A stretch of DNA of 64,000 nt from Paenibacillus methanolicus (GCF_008124765.1 NZ_VNHS01000021.1:1-64000); one strand, 5' to 3'; numbered from the stretch's first letter, positions 41,154-51,519 are shown. Numbers and translations are program-made. Notes: a model not told the origin generated them from the letters alone.

Positions 41154-43649
41154 ATGGACAAGCATAACGTGGTGATGTTCCCGGGCGTGGCGAAGAAGAC
41201 GAGCGCGGTGCAGAAGACGGTACGTAAAGGCTTAGACTGGGCGGCGGCCCGTAGGTGGGTGCAGATCGTCGCGGCAAAAAAGTGGACGTTCGTGCTGATG
41301 GCGGTGGGGTTGCTGCTCGGAAGGGCCGTCATCCTGGAGTCGCTTGCCCCGTTTGCGGCTTCCTTTTTCGCGGTCGTTTATTTTTTGAGACGGGACGCGC
41401 TCATCCCGGTCGCGCTATCGATCGTGGGCGGCAGCCTCCTGGCCATCTCGCCCGAGCCGATGTGGATCGCCATGGAGCTCGCGGTCATCTACCTGCTCAT
41501 TCGCGGGTTGGAAGCCTACGAGAAGGCCGAACTCAATTACGCGCCGCTGCTTGTCCTCTTAACGACCTTGCTGGTGCGATTATTCGATGCGGTGATCGCG
41601 GATTCGCTGGGCTGGTATCAATTGATGATGGTCGGTGTAGAGGCAGCCCTTGCGTTCGTGCTGACGCTCGTCTTCGTGCAGGCGGTGCCGGTCTTGACGA
41701 TGACCCGCAAGACGTCGCAGCTCAAGAACGAAGAGATCATCTGCCTGATGATCATGCTGGCCTCCGTGATGACCGGCGCCGTCGGCTGGGTCGTCTATGG
41801 GATGTCGGTCGAGCACATCATGTCGCGGATGATGCTGCTGCTCTTCGCTTTCGTCGGCGGCGCGCCGCTGGGCGCTTGCGTCGGTGTCGTAGCCGGTCTC
41901 ATCCTGAGTCTCGCCGACCTGGGCGCCATCGTGCAAATGAGCTTGCTCGCGTTTGCCGGCTTGCTTGCGGGCTTGCTGCGGGAAGGGGGCAAACTGGCGG
42001 TCGCCTTCGGCATGCTGCTCGGCACGTCGATTCTCTCCATCTATATCGGCACGCAAACGGACGTGCTGACCTCGACGTGGGAGTCTGCTACCGCCGTCGC
42101 GCTATTCCTGCTCTTGCCGCGTTCAATCGTGCGGACGGTGGCCAAATACGTGCCGGGCACGCAGGAGCATGTGAAGCTTCAGCATGAATACGCCAAGCGG
42201 GTGAGAGAGGTCACCGCGCAGCGGGTCACGCAGTTCTCCGAGGTGTTCCGCCAACTGTCGCGCAGCTTCGGCCAAGTCAGCGGCGCAAGCGAGCCGATCA
42301 GGCGGGACGATGCGGTCAATCATTTCATGAACGCGGTAGGCGAGAAGCAGTGCAGCAGTTGCTACCGCAAAGACTTGTGCTGGGAGGGGCGATTTTACGA
42401 TACGTACAAAATGATGACCGAAATGATGACGGTCGTCGAGGAGGGGCAGCAGCCGACGGGGAAGGAGATTCAGAAGCAGTGGGGTTCGCACTGCAACCGA
42501 GCGCCGCAAGTGCTTGGCGTCATGCACCAGCAATATGAGATGTTCAAGAACGATCTGCATTGGCGCAAACAGCTCCAGGATTCCCGTCAGCTCGTGGCCG
42601 AGCAGTTGTCCGGCGTATCCCAGGTGATGGAGGACCTGGCGCGCGAGATTAAGCGGGAGGGGCAGCAGCTTCATTTGCAGGAGGAGCAAATCCGAGAGGC
42701 ATTGGAAGGACTGGGATTGTCGATTCAGGGGATCGACGTCGTCAATTTAGAAGAAGGGAATGTTGAGATTGAAGTCTACCATACGTTCGGCCGTCGTTAC
42801 GACGAATGCCGCAAAATTATCGCGCCGCTCTTATCCGATATCCTGGGCGAACCGATCGCCGTTATGTCTGAACGCTTCGCGGACAAGCAGGGCGAGCCGG
42901 CGCTCGTCGTCTTCGGCTCCGCCAAAGCTTTCGAGGTCGAGACCGGCGTCGCGGGCGTAGCCAAAGGGGGCGATCTGCTCTCCGGCGACAGCTTCAGCAC
43001 GAGCGAGCTGGGTAACGGCAAATTCGCCGTCGCGATCAGCGATGGCATGGGCAACGGAGAGCGCGCGAAGCTGGAGAGCAGTACGGCGCTGACCGTGCTG
43101 GAGCAGCTGCTGCAATCGGGCATGGACGAGAAGTTGGCCATTAAGTCGGTCAATTCGATATTGCTGCTCCGCTCGCAAGACGAGATGTTCGCGACGGTGG
43201 ATGTGGCGCTGATCGATATGTATACCGCGAAGACGACGTTCATGAAGATCGGCTCGACGCCAAGCTTCATTAAACGCGGGAACGAAGTCATTCCAATCAC
43301 GGCCAGCAATTTGCCGGTCGGAATCTTGAAGGAGATCGACGTCGATCTCATCCGCGTACAGCTGCAGCCGGGCGATACGCTCATCATGATGACCGACGGC
43401 ATTTACGATGCGCCGGGACATGCGGTGAACAAGGAGATGTGGATGAAACGCGTCATCCAGGAAATCGCGGCCGAGGAGCCGCAGCAAATCGCCGATGCGC
43501 TGCTCGATCGGGTCGTTCGCTACCATAAAGGGGAGATTGTCGATGATATGACGGTCGTTGTCGCCCGGGTGGAGCGGCATCAGCCGGAGTGGGCGACGTT
43601 CCGCTGGCCGGGCATGACCAAGGTCGAGCGCCCAAGGACGGTGAGTTAA
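41154..43649 (+). CDS. spoIIE: Stage II sporulation protein E (PP2C phosphatase)
   Basis: 831 residues. About ten membrane helices (roughly 45-325), a central oligomerisation region and a C-terminal PP2C domain (about 600-815) with AISDGMGNGERAK and MTDGIYDAPG carrying metal-binding aspartates. SpoIIE dephosphorylates SpoIIAA at the asymmetric septum, activating SigF, and interacts with FtsZ. ATG 41154 is used; the ribosome site GGTGGTG is weak. Controlled by a Spo0A-type long-spacer promoter. Followed by a very large terminator. Confidence 0.96.
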   Translation: MDKHNVVMFPGVAKKTSAVQKTVRKGLDWAAARRWVQIVAAKKWTFVLMAVGLLLGRAVILESLAPFAASFFAVVYFLRRDALIPVALSIVGGSLLAISPEPMWIAMELAVIYLLIRGLEAYEKAELNYAPLLVLLTTLLVRLFDAVIADSLGWYQLMMVGVEAALAFVLTLVFVQAVPVLTMTRKTSQLKNEEIICLMIMLASVMTGAVGWVVYGMSVEHIMSRMMLLLFAFVGGAPLGACVGVVAGLILSLADLGAIVQMSLLAFAGLLAGLLREGGKLAVAFGMLLGTSILSIYIGTQTDVLTSTWESATAVALFLLLPRSIVRTVAKYVPGTQEHVKLQHEYAKRVREVTAQRVTQFSEVFRQLSRSFGQVSGASEPIRRDDAVNHFMNAVGEKQCSSCYRKDLCWEGRFYDTYKMMTEMMTVVEEGQQPTGKEIQKQWGSHCNRAPQVLGVMHQQYEMFKNDLHWRKQLQDSRQLVAEQLSGVSQVMEDLAREIKREGQQLHLQEEQIREALEGLGLSIQGIDVVNLEEGNVEIEVYHTFGRRYDECRKIIAPLLSDILGEPIAVMSERFADKQGEPALVVFGSAKAFEVETGVAGVAKGGDLLSGDSFSTSELGNGKFAVAISDGMGNGERAKLESSTALTVLEQLLQSGMDEKLAIKSVNSILLLRSQDEMFATVDVALIDMYTAKTTFMKIGSTPSFIKRGNEVIPITASNLPVGILKEIDVDLIRVQLQPGDTLIMMTDGIYDAPGHAVNKEMWMKRVIQEIAAEEPQQIADALLDRVVRYHKGEIVDDMTVVVARVERHQPEWATFRWPGMTKVERPRTVS

Positions 43650-43681
43650 CTTCCCCATGTTGCCCATAGCTGCCGCCAGAA

Positions 43682-43767
43682 GAGGATGCCGGTCCGGACC
43701 GCAAGCTTTGCACGCGCACAAGAGGCGCGGATTGCAAGCTTGCGGCGGACCGGCATGCTCTTTTTGA
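43682..43767 (+). terminator. Very long terminator hairpin after spoIIE
   Basis: Arms GATGCCGGTCCGGACCGCAAGCTT and its near-complement fold into stacked stems ATGCCGGTCC/GGACCGGCAT, CCGCAAGCTT/AAGCTTGCGG and CGCGC/GCGCG, followed by GCTCTTTTTG. The region 43768-43989 holds no gene. Confidence 0.88.
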
Positions 43768-43989
43768 GCTTTCCTGCCGGCTGGCGACGGGATTAGGGCT
43801 TCTGCTTGTTCCGGAAGCCGAGATTCGGTAAGCTTAAGATCGGCCTTGCGGATTCGCGGCAAGTTCACCGCGGTTAATGAAGGTTGCGGTGCGCAAGCGG
43901 ACCGCCTAGCAGAGAAGATTAAATTCTCCCAATTATGGCTATGCTGATAGAGACAGTTGGCGGTAGATTCCATACTTGGGGGAATGAGC

Positions 43990-44718
43990 ATGAAGCAGAT
44001 TTTGCTGATAACCGACGGATGTTCGAACGTAGGCGTAAGTCCGGTCGTCGCGGCGGCGCAGGCGCATGCCGAAGGCATCGCCGTGAATGTGGTCGGCGTG
44101 TTGGATCAAGGAGATTTGGGCGAATTCGGCTCCGCGGAGATCGAGGAGATCGCCCGCGCGGGCGGCGGCTTAAGCCGGCTGGCGCATACCCGGCAGCTCT
44201 CGCAGACCGTTCAAATGCTGACGCGCAAGACGGTCGTCCAGACCATCCAGCATGCCGTGCATCGCGAGCTGAAGCAGGTGCTTGGCGCTTCTTCCATTGA
44301 AGAGCTACCGCCGGAGAAGCGGGGCGAAGTGGTGCGGGTCATGGACGAACTGAGCGAGACGAGCAAGCTGCGCGTGGCGCTGCTTATCGACGCGAGCGCG
44401 AGCATGAAGCCGAAGCTCGCGGCCGTGGAAGAGGCGATTCGGGATTTGGCGCTCAGTCTGCAAGCCCGGCAGGGGCGCAGCGAGATCGCCGTGTTTCATT
44501 TTCCGGGCTCGGCGCACGGAGACGAATGTTTGCTCGACCTGGACTGGACGACCGACGTGCGCGGCGTCCATCAGTTTCTGCCCCGGCTCCAGATGCGCGG
44601 CACGACGCCGACGGGACCGGCGATCTTGCGCGTGGTGGACCACTTCCGCGCCCCGGCACCGCGAAGCTACCGCAATCCAGACGAAACGGACGGCCAGATG
44701 AGTGACTACGTCGTTTGA
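43990..44718 (+). CDS. yabS: VWA-domain protein YabS
   Basis: 242 residues. MKQILLITDGCSNVG opens a Rossmann-like half; a second von Willebrand factor A-like segment begins VALLIDASASMKP (about residue 129), with a DxSxS metal site, and TTPTGPAIL later. Function unknown; sporulation-associated in B. subtilis. ATG 43990 follows GGGGG at about 7 nt; the ATG at 43984 is too close. It overlaps yabT by 17 bp, and the pair is conserved. Confidence 0.88.
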   Translation: MKQILLITDGCSNVGVSPVVAAAQAHAEGIAVNVVGVLDQGDLGEFGSAEIEEIARAGGGLSRLAHTRQLSQTVQMLTRKTVVQTIQHAVHRELKQVLGASSIEELPPEKRGEVVRVMDELSETSKLRVALLIDASASMKPKLAAVEEAIRDLALSLQARQGRSEIAVFHFPGSAHGDECLLDLDWTTDVRGVHQFLPRLQMRGTTPTGPAILRVVDHFRAPAPRSYRNPDETDGQMSDYVV

Positions 44719-45628
44719 TTGGCGCCTGCCGCGCGGCACGGTCATCCGGGGCAAATGGAAGCGGTCCAGCTATAGAGTAGAGCGCCTGTTGGGCGAAGGG
44801 GCTAACGGAAAGGTGTATCTCGTGGAGCGGCAGCGCGCGTGGTATGCGATGAAAATCGGGGCCGATGCGGTCGACCTGCAGTCCGAGATCAACGTGCTCC
44901 AGGCGATCGCCAATGCCAAATTGGTGAGCCGGTCGGAGCCTTATCTGGTCGAGGTGGACGATTATAGCGGAACGGACGGCAAGGAGTACCCGTTCTATGT
45001 CATGCGTTACATCCGGGGCGCGACACTATCCGACTTTCTGTCGAAACGGGGCATGGAATGGTTTCCGGTGGCCGGTTACAGCCTCCTTGTCAAATTAAGC
45101 GAGCTGCATGCCGGCAGATGGACGTTCGGCGACTTGAAGGCCGAGAACGTGCTCGTGTCCGATTACGGACGGGTGGAGTTGGTCGACTACGGAGGCGTAA
45201 CGGCGTTCGGCAAGAGCGTCCGCCAGTTTACCGAGATCTACGACCGCGGATATTGGAATGCCGGGTCACGTTCCGCGGATGCGGGATATGACCTCTTTTC
45301 GTTCGGCGTGCTCTGCATCCAGGTCTATGATGCCCGCAGGTTGGCGGCGCTGGCCGGATCGCTGCTGCCGCAAAATCGCTCGCCGGAGGAATTGCTGAAG
45401 CTGGCGCAGTCGATCCCGGCGCTAAGGCCGCTCGGCGACTGGCTCGCCAAGGCGCTGCGAGGCACCTTCTCTAACGTGGAAGAAGCCGCGCGGGAATGGC
45501 AGCAATGGCAGCGGCGGACTAGCGGACGATCCTCGTCGGTCGTCCCGAGATGGATGAAGGGGCTCTTCGTGGCATCGGCGGCGCTGCTCGCGACGACGAT
45601 TTATTGGCTGCTTCGAACGGGAGCGTAA
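44702..45628 (+). CDS. yabT: Hanks-type serine/threonine protein kinase YabT
   Basis: 308 residues. Glycine loop GEGANGKVY (31-39), ATP lysine K51 (YAMKIG), catalytic loop FGDLKAENVLV with Asp about 144 (HRD replaced by FGD) and DYG in place of DFG. The C-terminus has one membrane helix (about 286-305) and no extracellular domain. In B. subtilis YabT is a forespore septal kinase, DNA-stimulated, that phosphorylates RecA and others. The start is GTG 44702 inside yabS. Confidence 0.93.
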   Translation: MTTSFDWRLPRGTVIRGKWKRSSYRVERLLGEGANGKVYLVERQRAWYAMKIGADAVDLQSEINVLQAIANAKLVSRSEPYLVEVDDYSGTDGKEYPFYVMRYIRGATLSDFLSKRGMEWFPVAGYSLLVKLSELHAGRWTFGDLKAENVLVSDYGRVELVDYGGVTAFGKSVRQFTEIYDRGYWNAGSRSADAGYDLFSFGVLCIQVYDARRLAALAGSLLPQNRSPEELLKLAQSIPALRPLGDWLAKALRGTFSNVEEAAREWQQWQRRTSGRSSSVVPRWMKGLFVASAALLATTIYWLLRTGA

Positions 45629-45673
45629 GCGCCGGGTAAGAAGACGTAGCAACTGGCGGGAGAGGCTGAATTC

Positions 45674-47092
45674 GTGGACGAACAAGAACTTATACATAAG
45701 GTGAAAGCGCAAGCCGCGGCGAGGAAGCTGTGGGAGCGGGGAGACGCGATTATCGTGGCCGTCTCCGGCGGACCGGATTCCATCGCCCTGCTTGACCTCC
45801 TTCACCGAATGCGAGAAGACGAGGGCCTTCGGTTGGTTGCGGCTCATGTCGATCATGGATTTCGGGGAGAAGAGTCGGCATCGGAAGCGGAGACGGTCCG
45901 TCGATTCGCGGAGAAACTTGGCGTTCCCTGCGAGTCGGTTTTTATCGATTTGCCCAGTTATATAGAAGAGACCGGTATGAACCCGCAGGCGGCGGCGCGC
46001 GAGAAGCGGTACGAGTTCTTGCTCCAGACCGCGCGCAAGCACGGCGCGCGGCGGATCGCGCTTGGCCATCATGCGGACGATCAGGCCGAGACCGTGTTGA
46101 TGCGGATTCTGCGCGGCACCGGTACGTCGGGACTTGCCGGCATGGCGTTCGCGCGCAGCGAAAAAAACGTGCAACTGATTCGGCCGCTGCTTCGTATTAA
46201 CAAGACGGCCTTGGAACAGTACTGCAGGGCGCGGGGACTGACCGTTACCGACGACAGCAGCAACCGCAAGCGGGACTATACGCGCAATCGGGTTCGTCTT
46301 GATCTCATGCCGGTTTTGCGGAATTACAATCCTCAGTTGACCGATTCGCTGGTCCGATTATCGGATATTGCAGCCGAAGAGGACGACTGGATGGAGTCCG
46401 AAGCGCGAGAAGCTTTCCGCCGCCTGGCGGTTGTGGAAGCGGACGGTTGCCGTTTGGAACGCGGCGCTTTGCTTGGCCTTCATGTCGCTTTACAAAGGAG
46501 ATTGATTAAACTAATATTGATTCATATGGGCATGGAAAAGGAAACCACTCCATTCGATACCGTTGAAAGCATGCGCGAAGCGGCCCGCGAGGACGCGGCT
46601 TCCACATGGCGGATCGATGCGGGCGGCGGAATTCGTTTCGCGAGGGAATACGATAACCTGCGCTTTTGGCGGGGCGAAGCGCTCGTCCCGGGCTCTTATC
46701 GCTACGAATTGGAAGCAGCCGAGAACCGGCTGTATATAGCGGAAGCGGGAATCGCGCTGTCGCTAACCTTGGGGCCAGCCGCCGTTGCGACCAAGCCTGC
46801 GGGCCGGCACGAAGCCGTGTTCGATGCGGAGCGGCTTGCGTTTCCGCTCGTCGCGAGGAATAGACTTCCGGGCGACCGCATGCGGGTGATTGGTTTAAAC
46901 GGCACCAAAAAAGTGCAAGATATGTTCGTTGATGAACGAATCCCGCCGTCTAGACGGGAACTCATGCCGCTTCTGGCCGACGCTTCGGGGGACATCATTT
47001 GGATCCCGGGAGTCAGGCGGGGAGAAGCCGCCCAGGTGACGGAGGTCACGCGGCAGGTGCTGCGCATTCGGGCTCTTACTGATGACTATTAA
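45674..47092 (+). CDS. tilS: tRNA(Ile)-lysidine synthetase
   Basis: 472 residues. PP-loop SGGPDS at 31-36 in IIVAVSGGPDSIALL, HVDHGFRG, and GHHADDQAETVLMRILRGTG, followed by the TilS substrate-binding and C-terminal (TilS_C, from about 385) domains. It converts C34 of the AUA-reading tRNA-Ile to lysidine; essential. The start is GTG at 45674, with GGGAGAGG upstream. Confidence 0.96.
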   Translation: MDEQELIHKVKAQAAARKLWERGDAIIVAVSGGPDSIALLDLLHRMREDEGLRLVAAHVDHGFRGEESASEAETVRRFAEKLGVPCESVFIDLPSYIEETGMNPQAAAREKRYEFLLQTARKHGARRIALGHHADDQAETVLMRILRGTGTSGLAGMAFARSEKNVQLIRPLLRINKTALEQYCRARGLTVTDDSSNRKRDYTRNRVRLDLMPVLRNYNPQLTDSLVRLSDIAAEEDDWMESEAREAFRRLAVVEADGCRLERGALLGLHVALQRRLIKLILIHMGMEKETTPFDTVESMREAAREDAASTWRIDAGGGIRFAREYDNLRFWRGEALVPGSYRYELEAAENRLYIAEAGIALSLTLGPAAVATKPAGRHEAVFDAERLAFPLVARNRLPGDRMRVIGLNGTKKVQDMFVDERIPPSRRELMPLLADASGDIIWIPGVRRGEAAQVTEVTRQVLRIRALTDDY

Positions 47093-47162
47093 GGCAGAAT
47101 TTGTCCGAATAAGAAGCGCCCAAGATTTCATAGTATAGGTAAAAACATGGGAGGTCCCGGCA

Positions 47163-47702
47163 TTGCTGAACGACATTCAAGAAGTACTATACGACACAGA
47201 CCAGATTCAGCAGAAAGTGAAGGAGCTTGGCGAGACGATCAGCGCGACGTTCGAAGGGCGCAACCCGCTCGTCATTTGCGTGCTGAAAGGCGCATTCATC
47301 TTCATGGCAGATCTGGTGAAGAACATTACGATTCCGCTGGAGATCGATTTCATGGCGGTATCGAGCTATGGCCATTCGACGAAGACATCGGGTGTCGTGA
47401 AGATTATTAAGGATTTGGATGTACCCGTGCAAGGCCGGGAAATTCTGATCGTCGAAGATATCATCGACAGCGGTTTGACGCTGAGCTATCTGATCGACGT
47501 TCTCGAAAGACGCAACGCGAAATCCATTACGCTCGTCACCTTGTTCGATAAGCCGTCCGGCCGCAAGGTGGAACTCAACGCCGATTACAGCGGATTCGTC
47601 CTGCCGGACGCGTTCGTGGTGGGCTATGGGCTCGACTATGCCGAGAAGTACCGCAATCTGCCGCTCATCGGCATTTTGAAGCCGGAAGTTTACGAGAAGT
47701 AA
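47163..47702 (+). CDS. hpt: Hypoxanthine-guanine phosphoribosyltransferase
   Basis: 179 residues. [16 protein letters not shown], the PRPP loop [14 protein letters not shown] (about 97-110) and [17 protein letters not shown] are diagnostic. Salvages hypoxanthine and guanine. The start is TTG 47163 with GGGAGG 7 nt upstream; no ATG fits. Located between tilS and ftsH as usual. Confidence 0.96.
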   Translation: MLNDIQEVLYDTDQIQQKVKELGETISATFEGRNPLVICVLKGAFIFMADLVKNITIPLEIDFMAVSSYGHSTKTSGVVKIIKDLDVPVQGREILIVEDIIDSGLTLSYLIDVLERRNAKSITLVTLFDKPSGRKVELNADYSGFVLPDAFVVGYGLDYAEKYRNLPLIGILKPEVYEK

Positions 47703-47786
47703 GACGAGGGGAAGCTTCGGCTTCCCGCTGACCGTTTCTTTCGCGAACGATGCGATTCGCCGTACATGCACCCTCCCTGACGCGGT

Positions 47787-47816
47787 TTGTGGTGGAGATT
47801 CATGATATGGTAAAAT
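47787..47816 (+). promoter_or_regulatory. Candidate promoter of ftsH
   Basis: TTGTGG, 18 bp, TAAAAT, about 30 bp before the start codon. Confidence 0.5.
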
Positions 47817-47845
47817 ATCTTAAGCGTCTTGAGAGGAGGTAGGGG

Positions 47846-49846
47846 ATGAATCGGATCATCCGTAACACTGGTTTTTATCTAATCATCTTTTTAGTGACTG
47901 TCGGGATATTCCAATTTATCAGCAGCCAAAACGATAGCAGCGTCGAAATCCGCTACGACCAGCTACAGCAGGAATTAGCTAACGATAACGTAAAGGTACT
48001 CACGCTGCAGTTCGAGAATTATTCCTACTTGGTCACTGGTGAATATAAAACGCCTCCCGCGGGAAGCAAGGACCCTGAACAGAAGAAGTTCTACACGCAC
48101 ACGAACGTTGAGGAATTCGTCATCGAGGACATTTTGTCCGTGGCGGAGAAGAACGGCGTCGAGGTGAAGAACAAACCGATGAAGGGCGACAGCATTTGGC
48201 TGACCTTTCTGACGTCGATCATTCCGTTCGTGATTATTTTCATTCTGTTCTTCTTCTTAATTAATCAAGCGCAAGGCGGCGGCGGCAAAGTGATGAACTT
48301 TGGCAAGAGCCGGGCACGCTTGTATAACGAAGAAAAGAAACGCGTGACGTTCGAGGACGTCGCCGGCGCCGACGAGGAGAAACAAGAGCTCGTCGAAGTC
48401 GTCGAGTTTTTGAAAGACCCGCGCAAGTTCGCGGCGGTCGGCGCTCGCATTCCGAAGGGCGTCTTGCTGAACGGACCTCCAGGTACGGGTAAAACGTTGC
48501 TGGCGCGCGCCGTTGCGGGCGAAGCGGGCGTTCCGTTCTTCAGTATTTCCGGTTCCGACTTCGTCGAGATGTTCGTCGGCGTCGGTGCTTCCCGCGTCCG
48601 CGACTTGTTCGAGAACGCGAAGAAGAACGCGCCGTGCATTATCTTCATCGACGAGATCGACGCCGTTGGCCGTCAGCGCGGCGCCGGACTCGGCGGCGGG
48701 CATGACGAGCGCGAGCAGACGCTCAATCAGTTGCTCGTCGAGATGGACGGCTTCGGCGCGAACGAAGGCATCATCATCGTCGCGGCAACGAACCGGCCGG
48801 ATATCCTGGACCCTGCCTTGCTTCGTCCAGGCCGCTTTGACCGTCAGATTACCGTAGATCGTCCGGACGTGAAGGGCCGCGAAGCGGTACTTAAAGTACA
48901 TGCGCGCAACAAGCCGCTTGCGAAGGATGTCAAACTCGATATTATCGCCAAGCGTACGACGGGCTTCACCGGCGCGGACTTGGAGAACCTGTTGAACGAG
49001 GCGGCGCTGCTTGCGGCTCGCCGCAACAAGAAAGATATCGCCATGGTCGAAGTGGACGAAGCGATCGACCGCGTCATCGTCGGCACGGAGAAACGCAGCC
49101 GCGTGATCAGCGACCGCGAGAAGCGCATCGTCGCTTACCACGAAGCCGGCCATACGATTATCGGCTACTTCCTGGAGCATGCCGATATGGTGCATAAAGT
49201 TACGATTATACCGCGAGGCAAAGCAGGCGGCTATGTCATCATGCTTCCGAAGGAAGACCGGATGCTGACGACCAAGCAAGAATTGCTCGATAAAGTAACC
49301 GGTTTGCTTGGCGGCCGCGTGGCCGAAGAACTCTTCATCGGGGAAATCGGCACGGGCGCCTATAGTGACTTCAAACATGCCACCAGCATCGTTCGCGCGA
49401 TGATCATGGAGTACGGCATGAGCGAGAAACTTGGACCGCTTCAATTCGGCAGCTCGCAGGGCCAAGTGTTCCTGGGCCGCGATATCGGCCATGAGCAGAA
49501 CTACTCCGATGCGATTGCTTACGAGATCGACCAAGAGATGCAACGCATCATCAACGATTGTTATACGAGAGCGAAGAACCTGCTGAACGAGAAATCCGAT
49601 GCGGTTCACCTGATTGCCCAGACGCTGCTTCGCGAGGAGACGCTGGAACTGGAGCAAATCAAGCGCTTGATCGACGGCGGTTCCATCAATGGCGGCGGCG
49701 ACGCAGCCGGCGAATCCGCCGAAGAAACGACGGCCGATCCGATCGTAGATACAATCGGCGGCGTGAAAGTTCGCATTCAATCCCGCGAACCGGGGGAAGG
49801 AACGCCGAATAGCGATCCGGACGACGGTTCGAACGGCAACGGATAG
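47846..49846 (+). CDS. ftsH: ATP-dependent membrane zinc metalloprotease FtsH
   Basis: 666 residues. Two membrane helices (about 7-24 and 113-134) flank an extracellular domain; AAA+ module with Walker A GPPGTGKT (210-217), Walker [15 protein letters not shown], and the zinc protease motif HEAGH (432-436). The C-terminal tail is Gly/Ser/Asp-rich. It degrades membrane and regulatory proteins and is important for sporulation entry. GAGAGGAGG precedes the ATG. Confidence 0.98.
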   Translation: MNRIIRNTGFYLIIFLVTVGIFQFISSQNDSSVEIRYDQLQQELANDNVKVLTLQFENYSYLVTGEYKTPPAGSKDPEQKKFYTHTNVEEFVIEDILSVAEKNGVEVKNKPMKGDSIWLTFLTSIIPFVIIFILFFFLINQAQGGGGKVMNFGKSRARLYNEEKKRVTFEDVAGADEEKQELVEVVEFLKDPRKFAAVGARIPKGVLLNGPPGTGKTLLARAVAGEAGVPFFSISGSDFVEMFVGVGASRVRDLFENAKKNAPCIIFIDEIDAVGRQRGAGLGGGHDEREQTLNQLLVEMDGFGANEGIIIVAATNRPDILDPALLRPGRFDRQITVDRPDVKGREAVLKVHARNKPLAKDVKLDIIAKRTTGFTGADLENLLNEAALLAARRNKKDIAMVEVDEAIDRVIVGTEKRSRVISDREKRIVAYHEAGHTIIGYFLEHADMVHKVTIIPRGKAGGYVIMLPKEDRMLTTKQELLDKVTGLLGGRVAEELFIGEIGTGAYSDFKHATSIVRAMIMEYGMSEKLGPLQFGSSQGQVFLGRDIGHEQNYSDAIAYEIDQEMQRIINDCYTRAKNLLNEKSDAVHLIAQTLLREETLELEQIKRLIDGGSINGGGDAAGESAEETTADPIVDTIGGVKVRIQSREPGEGTPNSDPDDGSNGNG

Positions 49847-49853
49847 TGCGATG

Positions 49854-49913
49854 AAGCTGTTTCAATCGATGCTCGACCCTTCACCGGGGCGGCGCGATTG
49901 AAACAGCTTTTTC
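49854..49913 (+). terminator. Terminator after ftsH
   Basis: Perfect 15-bp stem AAGCTGTTTCAATCG/CGATTGAAACAGCTT around a 26-nt loop, followed by TTTTC. Confidence 0.9.
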
Positions 49914-50060
49914 ATGTGCACAAGGCTTTCTGGCGGAAAAGGAAATATGTTACACGATAATAACATTTAGTGCGGGATATACTACTTGTACAGCCATTTC
50001 TGATGAATTTGATGTGAATTTAATGGTATTAATGCGTTATGTTAGTTGACATATTTTAGA

Positions 50061-50089
50061 TTGACGCAGACATGCTTTTCGAAGATAAT
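50061..50089 (+). promoter_or_regulatory. Candidate promoter of the BMP transporter genes
   Basis: TTGACG, 17 bp, GATAAT. A second TTGACA at 50046 has no good -10. The stretch 49914-50060 is AT-rich and non-coding. Confidence 0.5.
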
Positions 50090-50090
50090 A

Positions 50091-50208
50091 GGTAAAGTAT
50101 CGGCGATAGGCAGATATAGGTTGCAATGGTCAATTGCCTTGATTCCGGCGAAGCCGGATGTAGCATTTGGCCCGTCCTGTAGCGTGCGAATCGGCTGGAA
50201 CTTTTACC
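50091..50208 (+). other. Structured leader of the BMP transporter operon
   Basis: GGTAAAGT (50091-50098) can pair with ACTTTTACC (50200-50208), enclosing AGGCA/TGCCT (50108-50112, 50135-50139) and TCCGGC-GAA-GCCGGA (50144-50158). The right arm ends just before the GAATAGGAG ribosome site. I do not recognise a known riboswitch class, and the predicted transcription start falls within the left arm. Confidence 0.3.
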
Positions 50209-50229
50209 AAGAATAGGAGCGATTAACAC

Positions 50230-51318
50230 ATGAAGAAGCGTCTGATGTGGGTAACAGTGGTCGCGCTGGTGCTAACGCTTGCACTCGCAGGCTGCGGCAG
50301 CAAGAACAACACCGAGAACGGTGGGTCTAACGCAACAACGAACAACGGTGCAACCGGCAACGGTGGCACGAACGCCGATAAAGAGACAGACGGCGGAACG
50401 AACGGCAAAGACATTCGCATCGGTATGGCGACAGACGTTGGCGGCGTAAACGACAAATCGTTTAACCAAAGCGCTTGGGAAGGCCTCCAAGAAGTCGAAA
50501 AAGCGACTGGCGCATCCGTTAAATACCTGGAATCCAAAGGCGACGCTGACATGGAGCCGAACCTGAACAAATTCGTCAAAGAAGGCTACGATCTCACATG
50601 GGGTATCGGTTTCCTGTTCGAGACCGCTATGAAGAACGTTGCTGCGCAAAACCCGGACGCGAAACTCGGTCTGATCGACAGCGTAGTTGACGCGCCTAAC
50701 GTGCAATCCGTTACGTTCGCCGAGCATGAAGGTTCTTACCTCGTCGGCGTGGTTGCGGGCTTGATGACGAAATCCGGCAAAATCGGCTTCGTTGGCGGCA
50801 TGGACATCCCGGTTATCAAACGCTTCGAAGCTGGTTTCAAAGCAGGCGTGCTGGCAGTTAAACCGGACGCAGACATCAAAATCAACTACACGGGCGACTT
50901 CTCGAAGCCTGACCTTGGTAAAGCAGCAGCAGCTACGATGTACAATGACGGCGTAGACATCATCTTCCACGCAGCAGGCGCGACGGGTAACGGCGTGTTC
51001 ACCGAAGCCAAAGACCGCGTGAAGAACGGTACGCAAGTATGGGTTATCGGCGTAGACAAAGACCAATCGCTTGAATTCGGCGACGAAGTAACGCTCACAT
51101 CGATGATGAAAGGCGTTAAACAAGCCGTTGAGAAAGTATCCAACGACTTGATCGCAGGCAACTTTGCCGGCGGCACGACGACTGTCCTTGGTTTGAAAGA
51201 CAATGCGGTAGGTCTTCCGGAGACTTCGTCGAAGAACGTTCCGGCCGACGTGCTTGCGAAAGTAGACGAGTACAAACAACAAATCATCGACGGTAAAATC
51301 ACGGTTCCTACGGAATAA
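50230..51318 (+). CDS. nupN: BMP/Med family substrate-binding lipoprotein (nucleoside transporter)
   Basis: 362 residues. Signal peptide with lipobox ALAGC (Cys22), a Gly/Asn/Thr-rich linker (about 24-60), then the BMP domain (IRIGMATDVGGVNDKSFNQS; FVGGMDIPVIKRFEAGFKAG; IIFHAAGATGNGVF). The family (PnrA, NupN) binds purine nucleosides; specificity is inferred. ATAGGAG precedes the ATG. A terminator between this gene and the ATPase gene likely gives more binding protein than transporter. The cluster is inserted between ftsH and nadA. Confidence 0.92.
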   Translation: MKKRLMWVTVVALVLTLALAGCGSKNNTENGGSNATTNNGATGNGGTNADKETDGGTNGKDIRIGMATDVGGVNDKSFNQSAWEGLQEVEKATGASVKYLESKGDADMEPNLNKFVKEGYDLTWGIGFLFETAMKNVAAQNPDAKLGLIDSVVDAPNVQSVTFAEHEGSYLVGVVAGLMTKSGKIGFVGGMDIPVIKRFEAGFKAGVLAVKPDADIKINYTGDFSKPDLGKAAAATMYNDGVDIIFHAAGATGNGVFTEAKDRVKNGTQVWVIGVDKDQSLEFGDEVTLTSMMKGVKQAVEKVSNDLIAGNFAGGTTTVLGLKDNAVGLPETSSKNVPADVLAKVDEYKQQIIDGKITVPTE

Positions 51319-51357
51319 CATCTTTTCGTGAAACTTGGCTTTCTCGGGAAGGGATTA

Positions 51358-51386
51358 AAGACCGGCTCTCGAGCCGGTCTTTTTTA
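51358..51386 (+). terminator. Terminator/attenuator between binding protein and ATPase genes
   Basis: AAGACCGGCT-CTCG-AGCCGGTCTT followed by TTTT; strong canonical structure. Confidence 0.92.
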
Positions 51387-51519
51387 AAGAGCAATTTGAG
51401 TATCAACAAGGAATTATTTGTTATTTAAAAATGGATTTCAATTCTAGTATACGCTTACATAAACCGTGAAGTATACTGTTCAATGGAGCAATAAGGTTTA
51501 GAAAGGAGATGGCCATATC

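Noticed and set aside
48257-49780. Minus-strand frame of 507 codons opposite ftsH
   Set aside because: Antisense shadow; no ribosome site and no family motif.
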